From NCBI RefSeq assembly GCF_013393945.1, contig NZ_CP040298.1, positions 151,846-215,845 of the forward strand: 64,000 nucleotides of DNA. Reading direction: 5' to 3'. Position 1 is the stretch's first letter; every line of letters begins with the position of its first letter. Source of the stretch: Nostoc sp. TCL26-01. Lineage in GTDB: Bacteria; Cyanobacteriota; Cyanobacteriia; Cyanobacteriales; Nostocaceae. Under the pieces are notes generated by a model. The model made no database searches. It saw only the letters and a list, made by a program, of their open reading frames with translations, and was not told the origin of the DNA. The position numbers and the translations under genes are program-made. Shown in pieces: positions 25,901 through 32,525 of this stretch.

Positions 25901-27720
25901 GCCTCAAATAAGCTTTCATAGTGATGAGAAACTTGGTCTAAGTATTTTGATTTCTGTTCAGGTGTACCATAAGTTTTTAATATCTCAATTTCTGATTCAA
26001 GTGCTTCTAATGCCGTCACTTGATTATTAATCACGCCAACACTAATACTATCGCTCATGTGGATGGCGATTTCTTCAAAGGGTGGTTGTGTACCATCTGG
26101 TAGATAAAAAGACTGTTTCTTCAATTTAATAGTAGGAGTATAAGCATTTTCTCTCTGGTTTCTATACTCGGCTTCTGCTGTAAAATTCGGATATTTACTT
26201 GCTAATGCTACGCCGATACAGTCGCCATCAAAGTCTCGTCCCTGGCGTTCTGACTCGGTTTCTAATGGTGCAATTTCATCAGCCTCAAGCCTTGTTAATA
26301 TGCGCTTGTGGTCTTCATCATTGACTATGATAAGGCCTTCTAAATTCTTTCCATCTGGAGCTAATCTATCTTCAACACGCTTATTAATTGAGACACACAA
26401 ACCATTGGCGTTGAGGAAGGGAGAACGAAAATTTAGCACCTTTTCGCCATCATCTAACCAAGGTACGCAGATTTCACCATTTTTCAGTTCCTTGGAGGGA
26501 ATAATCATTCCCCTATCAAAAATTAGGGTTTTTCCCAGTGCAATGTCTCTCCATTCGTTTTGGACAAACTTACTCAGTTCTTGTCTAACTTTTTCAGTTT
26601 CCAAAAGCTGATTATGTCCACCGATTAAGTCAGCTTTTATAAGCTTATAAATTAATAAATCATCTTTCTGGGATTGGTCATTTTCTTCATCAGCGCTACT
26701 CAGCTTGAATAGTTCTAACTGCTTAACAAGTGAGCCATCAACAGCTTGTTCAGTAATTTCTTGCACTACAGAGGCTTTCTGCTCCTCAGTAAAAGCCTTC
26801 CGTTTTTCATACTTCTCACAGTACAGTTGTGCTACTTTCCTGGGGTCATCTTGAACTTGAGCTAATTTCTGGGCTTGTGCCTCTAACTCCTCAGCGAAAT
26901 CCTTGATTCCTTGAGGGAACGATGCCAACAGTTGAGATATCGCTGTCTTCCCTCGCTCGGATTGCGACTTTTCTCCTAACCAGATTTTTTGTTGGTACAA
27001 TCCTGGTTTGATTTGGGGTTTACTAGCACCATTAGGGTTGTCTTTGTCTGTACCTTTGAAACTTGATATAGGAATGATTAAGTCTATTTTAATTTTATTT
27101 TTGGGGTCAGCGTATTTTATTTCTGCTAAATTGTATGGTCTTAGTGTTCCTTTTCCAAAACGGTATTTTGTATCTTCTCCATCGGCTTCTGTCCAGCCAA
27201 AACGATATTGAATAACATGATAATCTTGCTGTTTATCTGTTTGGGTTAAACGGTGATATAGTTCAGTAGATATTTGCCCATAGCAGTCGCCTACTAATTT
27301 GAACGCATCTTGCTGTTCAATAAATCCTTCATTCTCTCCATTAGAATCATCGACAACTAAAATATTTAATTCTTCATTAATTGAGTTTTTACAAGCACCC
27401 AAAAAGATTGAACCGTAAGCACCACGATCTTTTCTGTCTGGGCATAATTTATCAATTACTTCTAAACATTCCGGCTTACCATAAAGTAATCTAGTTTTAG
27501 AAGACAATAAAAGAGTATGTCCCTCTGGATGATTTTGTAAATCTTCTGACTTACTATATTCATCAATATGCCCAAAGGAAAATTCTTTACCTGGAAGGAA
27601 TGACTCTAGTAAGGTATTATCTAACTTTTCAGTTAAAATTGAATAAGGATTATTCTTGTCTCCATCAGAATGAATCCATTGATTTAGCCTGGTATCAAAA
27701 TGTTTAAATTCAAGAGACAT
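22948..27720 (-). CDS. Giant RNA-polymerase-like protein with DFDGD motif (double-psi beta-barrel type)
   Basis: 1590 residues. Residues 428-440 read VLNFRSPFLNANG, like the VLLNRAPTLHRLG of RNA polymerase beta'. D496-F-D-G-D500 follows, in GRDFDGDCIGVA, equivalent to NADFDGD of beta' and DxDGD of eukaryotic RNA-dependent RNA polymerases. After it comes HMSDSISVGVINNQ (about 551-564), resembling the region after the catalytic loop in RdRPs. A first barrel may lie around residues 180-230 (FGKGTLRP with K190, then ISSFKG). Residues 850-1590 hold unfamiliar beta-rich and helical domains. Probably a single-chain RNA polymerase or primase of the plasmid. The motif reading is by eye only. Confidence 0.65.
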   Translation of the reverse strand: MSLEFKHFDTRLNQWIHSDGDKNNPYSILTEKLDNTLLESFLPGKEFSFGHIDEYSKSEDLQNHPEGHTLLLSSKTRLLYGKPECLEVIDKLCPDRKDRGAYGSIFLGACKNSINEELNILVVDDSNGENEGFIEQQDAFKLVGDCYGQISTELYHRLTQTDKQQDYHVIQYRFGWTEADGEDTKYRFGKGTLRPYNLAEIKYADPKNKIKIDLIIPISSFKGTDKDNPNGASKPQIKPGLYQQKIWLGEKSQSERGKTAISQLLASFPQGIKDFAEELEAQAQKLAQVQDDPRKVAQLYCEKYEKRKAFTEEQKASVVQEITEQAVDGSLVKQLELFKLSSADEENDQSQKDDLLIYKLIKADLIGGHNQLLETEKVRQELSKFVQNEWRDIALGKTLIFDRGMIIPSKELKNGEICVPWLDDGEKVLNFRSPFLNANGLCVSINKRVEDRLAPDGKNLEGLIIVNDEDHKRILTRLEADEIAPLETESERQGRDFDGDCIGVALASKYPNFTAEAEYRNQRENAYTPTIKLKKQSFYLPDGTQPPFEEIAIHMSDSISVGVINNQVTALEALESEIEILKTYGTPEQKSKYLDQVSHHYESLFEAENHEKLKPIRAEYKPYMQEFVTLSQAPTRTPEIIQQAMDVNRQMYRNMIEEGCYQNQIAVDLFKSAKKPEMDLVRENSRYLYREVNYIKDKKSRTAYLNTGITTTGYSPVELLINQTNKYFQQSQLESRPIVQFQDLFKGVEFTPQQKFSAIAAKYEFDQKFNAAVAMERKRETERGPCAVIQTQQGAQLEITNLTRYGHPLIWKAQTINLKLEAIHEKSQTKERPHKLMAVAQINNEIGDDGKPAYRKLGTVSQQSVEDHHLKPGMSTNNAKLLELKPELSRGQTKLMFQQAYLAAEAFRESIPEQERLSAAAAAWSVGAARQDELEDKQSHAQAQKKIPNFVFAAFGDEIVSQLNQLQFTELTLGTLGNEANNFHEKVWNPQEKYLIQIRASHHPPGHERHASRLVFVQDGDGDYKEYAMLEPRTGQLPIGTKAQANITPGETYTANATIQVSGKEPVEFTIREISKFAYVGKSFNNEPMTLAIGTVSVPNQAVKIKLDGKTLGELDSDSVKQLQAFNYIKDGNQLNLKLTTIPDSKENAFALASSPNGNLLKINKINFYDFQGQTFNDDYRKFTLEVPASKTRDAVFLGGELLGVLHFKKDKAALKELGILQFGKLTPVEATLQSNFTTTVLKVDPSTVEYPQVWTKETQAFGTYKVNQEQQVMIEKAAPILQKIKERPTILFASAEDKMLGITQMAVDNHKVETVTKWLSQQNVAFTKVSPEDVPLETKKGLAVFNLVSSSIPESVYQAMTLKFGSVIESQNHYDQKVRSLPDRPKYLKPPELLKNNQTSNQKTPGVTQDIQKDVATGDKLEQNQQAQSASSSSACAVSVDYLRDWYSAADKLGKSESYKQRIVEIANQFKSSGQLSPAALMAMRKDTEEYQSISRLTKIAQRIGDVLGQPGEDGFTYVRGKIYDLVFNAQTKDLVISQKDGEVILSVQSGQVQSNKLTPEILHAFENANTQIDQNLAQSRQRNQEFHP

Positions 27721-27759
27721 AGGTTTATTTAAGTATTCAAAATTCTTCAGGAGTTCAAT

Positions 27760-28296
27760 ATGTTAGGAACAAGAATTAAACGCTGGATAAATATGCACCG
27801 TAAAGAATTTAATGCTGATGGAACATTAAAAGATGAAGCTAGACAACAAATGTCATCTAGGGGTATGAGCAATGAAGCAATTGATGACTATGCTTATAGG
27901 TTAAAAATCAAATATGATAAATGGAAACATCTTGATAAAACAGATCCTATACCTTGGCCTGTGTACACTGCTTACGATTTCTTCAGCGCAGAAGAAAAAC
28001 AGCAGTTTAAACCAGATGGTTCTCTCAAGCCCGAATATAGAGAATCTCAACTGGCACTTGGGATTAGTGAAAGTTGGTTAGATGAGATGGAAAGACGTAA
28101 AAAGCTAGATGTTGATAATTACAACAAGGTATCTGTAAGAGATGCCGAACAAGGGATAAACTTTGGCGAACAGGAAATGAATAGATTATGTGCTTCCAGT
28201 CAGACATATATGGAACGCCGGAAGCAGATGGAAATCGACTTGCAAAACTTTGAAGAGCCAAGTAGTTTGCCTTTCGACAAAAATACACCCTACTGA
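27760..28296 (+). CDS. Hypothetical protein with duplicated FxxDGxLK motif
   Basis: 178 residues. Two units share a pattern: FNADGTLKDEARQQMSSRGM with SNEAIDDY, and FKPDGSLKPEYRESQLALGI with SESWLDEM. Each looks like a small helical module. The gene is divergent from the polymerase-like gene with only 39 bases between start codons, so the two may share a control region. Function unknown. Confidence 0.55.
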   Translation: MLGTRIKRWINMHRKEFNADGTLKDEARQQMSSRGMSNEAIDDYAYRLKIKYDKWKHLDKTDPIPWPVYTAYDFFSAEEKQQFKPDGSLKPEYRESQLALGISESWLDEMERRKKLDVDNYNKVSVRDAEQGINFGEQEMNRLCASSQTYMERRKQMEIDLQNFEEPSSLPFDKNTPY

Positions 28297-28299
28297 AAA

Positions 28300-28944
28300 T
28301 CACTCTGGAGGTATTGTCACGCCGACAATTCGCAGTGGCTTGCCCAAAACAAAATCTACCAGTCGTTGACCACTCAACAAATTTACTTGTGGGTATTCTT
28401 GCAATAATTGTTTAGATATTCCCCCAGTCTTGCCACTGTGAACAAAAAACCCACCACTAGCTCCTTGAAGTTGGATAACTTCTTGGAAATTTTTAATATG
28501 CTGGGGTTTTATATAACCCACATAACGTTTCGCCTGTAACAAGTACAGTTTACTCAAAATTAAGACACGACCATCCACCCCACCATCACCACTATATTTA
28601 AGATTGCGTTGAATTCGCCAACCCTGCTCCCGACAACAAGTTAAAAGCAATTCCTCAAAAACGTAGGGTGTCAATCTACGCAATGTAGCAATCACTACAG
28701 AGAACTCAGCTTCAGGGCTTTTGCTACGAAGCCATTTCAAAACAGATTCGGCATGGATAATATTCTGCTGATGTCTGCGACTAGGACGCTGCACCCAATT
28801 CTTGCTTGATGGTCTAAAAGGAACTGTGGGAGTAAGAACTTGCGGAAATTCCGTCCTATCGGCAGGTCTAAAGCGGGGTCTAAACACCCAAGCTATCAAA
28901 ATCAATGCAATGATCAAGATTAGAAAAAAAATGATCACCACCAT
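28300..28944 (-). CDS. Membrane-anchored Mrr-like restriction endonuclease
   Basis: 214 residues. One transmembrane helix lies at 3-20. Residues about 105-205 form an Mrr-type nuclease domain: FEELLLTCCREQGWRI, then SGDGGVDGRV (catalytic Asp), then LLQAKRY (Q-x-K). It therefore looks catalytically intact and placed at the membrane. A degradation role on incoming or foreign DNA is inferred. It sits two bases from a second small membrane protein gene upstream (28947-29312). Confidence 0.75.
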   Translation of the reverse strand: MVVIIFFLILIIALILIAWVFRPRFRPADRTEFPQVLTPTVPFRPSSKNWVQRPSRRHQQNIIHAESVLKWLRSKSPEAEFSVVIATLRRLTPYVFEELLLTCCREQGWRIQRNLKYSGDGGVDGRVLILSKLYLLQAKRYVGYIKPQHIKNFQEVIQLQGASGGFFVHSGKTGGISKQLLQEYPQVNLLSGQRLVDFVLGKPLRIVGVTIPPE

Positions 28945-28946
28945 AT

Positions 28947-29312
28947 TTACCTACGACGACGTTGATGAGAACGCTGATAATCTTTTAATATCTGCTTGAT
29001 TTGTCCTGGGAGAATCACAGATGGTTTATCCCAACGCAGTTGATAACACAGAGTTTTTTGACTGGGACAGGAGATAGCTTTGGGCATATTAGTACCCCAC
29101 AGTAACCCCCCTGTCAAAAACACCGCCGCACCAGCTAGAAACATGAACACCCCAGAACGACCAGACCCCACCCACATTCCAAACCAGAATAGGTTTGACC
29201 GGAATTGTTCAGAACGTTGTTTACGGAGTTTGTTCTGCATTGCCTTGGCTTCATTCCAATCTTGCAGATGCTCTAGTTTTTGAGAAGCCAGTATCTTAGC
29301 CTTGACATCCAA
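28947..29312 (-). CDS. Small membrane protein upstream of the Mrr-like gene
   Basis: 121 residues. A basic coiled start (LRKQRSEQFRSN) is followed by one or two hydrophobic stretches (WFGMWVG and GVFMFLAGAAVFLTGGLLWG, about 43-73) and a basic tail ending HQRRRR. It is two bases upstream of the Mrr-like nuclease gene, so probably translated with it. It may be a partner, but nothing shows its role. Confidence 0.5.
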   Translation of the reverse strand: MDVKAKILASQKLEHLQDWNEAKAMQNKLRKQRSEQFRSNLFWFGMWVGSGRSGVFMFLAGAAVFLTGGLLWGTNMPKAISCPSQKTLCYQLRWDKPSVILPGQIKQILKDYQRSHQRRRR

Positions 29313-29353
29313 AGTTTTTTGGAATTGAATCTCAATAGTTTGTCGTTCTTGTT

Positions 29354-30169
29354 CTAGTCGGAAGTCGAACCATTCTCTGAGTTCGGTGGCAAACTGTTCA
29401 ATTGCAACTGTTGCTGTAGCACTTGCACCTTGGAGGTAAATTGGGGTCGAGGCTTTCCCACGGCACGAGCTTTAATCATTCCCAATAAGTTTTGCCAACT
29501 CTGGCGAGATGATTCTGTCCCCATCTCCTGTGCCAAATATTTTAAGTACAAAACCGGAGCTATCGCCGCGTGTTGTCCAGCTTTCTCTCGCAGTATCTCC
29601 CCAAACAGTTGATCTCCTCCTGATTCTATTAGTAGTTGTGTTTCTTCAAAGGTTAACTGAATATCTGCGGCATCCAATTCACTGATTCCAAGGTTGGCTG
29701 CAATCTCAATTTCTGTTTTCCCCTGACCAACTAAGTTACACGCTGCTAGAAAACGCTCTGTTTCTTCTGGGGTATATTCATCCTGCTCTTTTAACCCGCA
29801 CGAAGCAAAAATTTGTAAGGCTTTAGTCAGTGTTAGTTTAAAACCTTGTTCACGCGCATAACTTAGCAATTCAGTTATATCTAATGGTTTTGATAGTTTT
29901 TTGCGAGATTTTTTGCGTCCATTTTTGTTTTCGGGCAATTCAGGCGAAGAATCATCCTCTAAATTTTGTTGAAAAAGAGTTGTAGCCTGTTCATAATCAG
30001 AGGCTTGTCCATCTTTGAACAATTGACGAACCATATCAAACCGAGTCTCAATATCGGTATCTGAATATTCTTGTGTGTCATGGGAAAGTCCACACGCCGT
30101 TAAGGTTGCTAAAACATCCTCTGGTGACAGAGAATACATATTTTGTAAGGCTTCTTTGGTGTAAGGCAT
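29354..30169 (-). CDS. Hypothetical protein with internal duplication
   Basis: 271 residues. Two similar helical units are separated by a basic linker (NGRKKSRKKLSK): LSPEDVLATLTACGLSHDTQ followed by a TRFDMVRQLF helix, and LTLTKALQIFASCGLKEQDE followed by an RFLAACNLV helix. The second unit ends in AANLGISELDAADIQLTFEE, which resembles a helix-turn-helix. A DNA-binding accessory role is possible. It is the first gene of the minus-strand group ending at 28300. Confidence 0.55.
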   Translation of the reverse strand: MPYTKEALQNMYSLSPEDVLATLTACGLSHDTQEYSDTDIETRFDMVRQLFKDGQASDYEQATTLFQQNLEDDSSPELPENKNGRKKSRKKLSKPLDITELLSYAREQGFKLTLTKALQIFASCGLKEQDEYTPEETERFLAACNLVGQGKTEIEIAANLGISELDAADIQLTFEETQLLIESGGDQLFGEILREKAGQHAAIAPVLYLKYLAQEMGTESSRQSWQNLLGMIKARAVGKPRPQFTSKVQVLQQQLQLNSLPPNSENGSTSD

Positions 30170-30224
30170 ACTTCCATTCCTTCTAAATCGAGCAAAGGGT
30201 TTGTTATCTAAATAGAATTCAGGA

Positions 30225-30335
30225 GTCAGAATTCAGCATGAATTCTGTACGACTGGCAGGTCTGAATCCCCCACTACGAAAGTTCTGACTCCTGTAGCTT
30301 GCTTCCCGTAGGGTATTCTGACTTCTGAATTCTTC
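30225..30335. repeat. Dispersed intergenic repeat with gaattc-type palindromes
   Basis: The stretch contains aggagtcagaattcagcatg and later gttctgactcctgtagcttg, then gtattctgacttctgaattc. These are mutually inverted pieces typical of Nostoc intergenic repeats. A related fragment (caggagtcagaatac, then cttctgaattcag) occurs at about 38841-38934 next to the coupling-protein operon. Confidence 0.55.
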
Positions 30336-30371
30336 TTCAATAAAGTCTCAAACAACGTATTTGCACAAGTT

Positions 30372-30827
30372 CTAGAACATTGTTTCCACCAGATTGTCAA
30401 ATTGATAAGGTAAGAAATCTACGACTGGCTTGGGTTGTTCTGGTTCAATCAAATTCTCACTAGCTATTGCCACGTTATATATAGGCACCTGAGATTCCAC
30501 CTGTTGCACCATTGGTTGAACAGGAATCTTTTGTCCAAAGTTGTTAACAGGAATATTTTCTTTTAAAAACGCTTCAAACAAATACGCTATGTGCAAGTTC
30601 AGCTTATAAATAGCATTTCTGGCAGACTGCTTTACTTCCTGTTCTGAATAATTCCCGTCGGCTTTTATAGCAAAAGGCAACCAGTATCCAGACAAAGCAG
30701 ATAACACCTTTTCCCTCTCGCTAATGTCGTTATTCTGTTTAATGTATTTGATCAGAGCAACGCTGGACGGCTCTTTGTTCATCGAAATTCGACACCGATA
30801 ATCCATTCTTTCAATTTTTTCACCCAT
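30372..30827 (-). CDS. ParR-like small partner of the actin-type partition protein
   Basis: About 151 residues from ATG 30827, chosen because it overlaps the end of the upstream actin gene by eight bases; a longer frame to 30851 exists. The first half is basic and helical (a MDYRCRISM start, then VKQSARNAIYKLNLHIAYLF). The second half is Pro/Gln-rich. In type II (ParM) systems the gene after the actin encodes ParR, which binds the centromere. Position and size fit, but I see no clear ribbon-helix-helix motif. Confidence 0.55.
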   Translation of the reverse strand: MGEKIERMDYRCRISMNKEPSSVALIKYIKQNNDISEREKVLSALSGYWLPFAIKADGNYSEQEVKQSARNAIYKLNLHIAYLFEAFLKENIPVNNFGQKIPVQPMVQQVESQVPIYNVAIASENLIEPEQPKPVVDFLPYQFDNLVETMF

Positions 30828-31950
30828 TTGTTGCACCTGCACCCACAACATCAGAGTTTTGTCTTATTCCCTTGGCACATAGAAAGAAAAACAATCCATA
30901 AACATCTGTCAAGCGATAATTGAGAGACTTAGAAACAGCTTGAGGGAAATTATTCATCAGTTGTGTCTCTAAAATTTCACACCAGTTGATATTAGAGAAT
31001 GAAAACAAGTTGTTTAACTGCGACTGGAAGTAATGTGCCGTCCCTCCACTAATAATCACTTCATCAACATCACGAGGTACTTGCAACTTCAACCAGTTGG
31101 ATAGCATCATCCAATATTCCTCTTTACAAGTCGCAACAGCATTGCGAATTCTGGAAGTTTCATACTCTCTATACACTGGATCTACATTTAAAGCTAATTC
31201 GCCCAACGCTTTATGAGATGCGTTTTTCCCAGACTTACAAATAGCTGATGTCAACTCATCTAGGTTCAATCCCGATGTTTGGCTCTTCACTGATTCCACC
31301 ATTTTCGAGAAGCCTAAAGGGTCAGTTTTACCCTTGCTCATCTCTCCACGGTCAATCAACAAAATGCTTGCATCTCTATAACCCAACATCACTACTGCAA
31401 AAGATTTTTCTTTTAAGTTGGAGCCAGGAGCTATTCCTCTAGAGAAAATCCCCCCACCTTCAGGCAGACATAAAAATAATTCCAATGAAAATGTTTTTTC
31501 TCGTCCTTTAAATTTGTAGTTAGAAAGGGCTGTTGTTACCAACTCCTGGAATAACACCCTGTCTTGATATTCTCCCCAAGGCAGCAAAATCCCTAAATGA
31601 ATTGCTGTCCCATTCTCTAATTCGTATTTGTCAGCGATCGCTCCCACCATTGCCAACACCTTGGGTAAGGCTAACTCAAACTTGCGCTTCTGCAATTGTA
31701 AATCAGCATTAAAACGTTTTCTGGCTAAGAACCCTACTGCTTGACACTTATTTTGATATTCAATCCAAGCACTATTCTCAGGGTTTGACTCCCCTATTTT
31801 CGTTTGCTCATAATTCTCTAAACTTTCTAACGGGACTGTCGTTACATCTGGCTCCATCAAAATTAATTCTGGCTTGAAGGGATCTAACGTGTAAAACCCC
31901 TTCAATAATGAACCACCTGGATCTACAACTAACCTTAGCAGACTCATCAA
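30820..31950 (-). CDS. ParM-like actin-family plasmid segregation ATPase
   Basis: 376 residues with actin-fold motifs: phosphate-1 loop VDPGGSLLKGF near 8-18, a second loop LGYRDASILLIDRG near 198-211, and adenosine motif IISGGTAHYF near 309-318, then DVYGLFFFL. It should form filaments that push plasmid copies apart at division. The small downstream gene is its likely adaptor. Upstream lies an AT-rich gene-free region that could hold the centromere. Confidence 0.8.
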   Translation of the reverse strand: MMSLLRLVVDPGGSLLKGFYTLDPFKPELILMEPDVTTVPLESLENYEQTKIGESNPENSAWIEYQNKCQAVGFLARKRFNADLQLQKRKFELALPKVLAMVGAIADKYELENGTAIHLGILLPWGEYQDRVLFQELVTTALSNYKFKGREKTFSLELFLCLPEGGGIFSRGIAPGSNLKEKSFAVVMLGYRDASILLIDRGEMSKGKTDPLGFSKMVESVKSQTSGLNLDELTSAICKSGKNASHKALGELALNVDPVYREYETSRIRNAVATCKEEYWMMLSNWLKLQVPRDVDEVIISGGTAHYFQSQLNNLFSFSNINWCEILETQLMNNFPQAVSKSLNYRLTDVYGLFFFLCAKGIRQNSDVVGAGATNG

Positions 31951-32303
31951 AACTACCTCACTTTTATAATTCAGTAGGGCAGATATTTAGTAGTAAAACA
32001 CATCAGTACAGCTTTTTACTAATGCGTTATTTCTCTGTTAATTGTACGATAAAAAAACATAAATGCAAGGGGAATATTTGACTTGTTTATGTTATTTTTA
32101 TGGCAATTCCTAGCAGTTCTTATGACTTCTTAAAAATGGCTTTTATGCTAATTCTGTGATTAATATCAGACTAATCTACGGCTTACTCACGGTATCCTTA
32201 TGGCAATTATATGTCATCTTAATTTTTGATTTTGACGCACAGTACGCCATATTTGGCGGAAAGTTTTTTCAACTATTTTGCTATATTAAATAGAAGATAA
32301 ACG
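31951..32303. promoter_or_regulatory. AT-rich control region: candidate centromere and/or oriT
   Basis: This 353-base gene-free stretch separates the ParM-like operon (minus) from the relaxase (plus). It contains an exact direct repeat TTATGGCAATT at 32098-32108 and 32198-32208, exactly 100 bases apart. A small inverted repeat CGCCA/TGGCG lies at 32245-32258. Many conjugative plasmids place the centromere beside parM and oriT beside the relaxase gene, so either or both may be here. No nic-like site could be named. Confidence 0.45.
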
Positions 32304-32525
32304 TTGGAGAAATTTATTTTGGAATCAAAGCCCCACGAAAATATTTTCACTCGCCATCAGCTATTACTAACTTTGATGGTTGGGACTTACTTCGACTTTC
32401 AAAATTATTTAAACGGCGACTATCTTCCCAACAGAGAAAATGACCCGAATTTGTTAGAGGGCAGGAGAAGGAGTATTAAGTTATGTAAAATCGTCGGGAG
32501 GGTTCGCCATGCTGACATCTGCTAA
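32304..32525 (+). CDS. Doubtful small ORF before the relaxase
   Basis: A 73-residue frame from a TTG start runs into the relaxase gene, overlapping its first 17 bases. The sequence (TRHQLLLTLMVGTYFDFQNY) is protein-like but matches nothing I know. It has no good ribosome binding site. It could be a small leader gene coupled to relaxase translation or a chance frame. Confidence 0.3.
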   Translation: MEKFILESKPHENIFTRHQLLLTLMVGTYFDFQNYLNGDYLPNRENDPNLLEGRRRSIKLCKIVGRVRHADIC

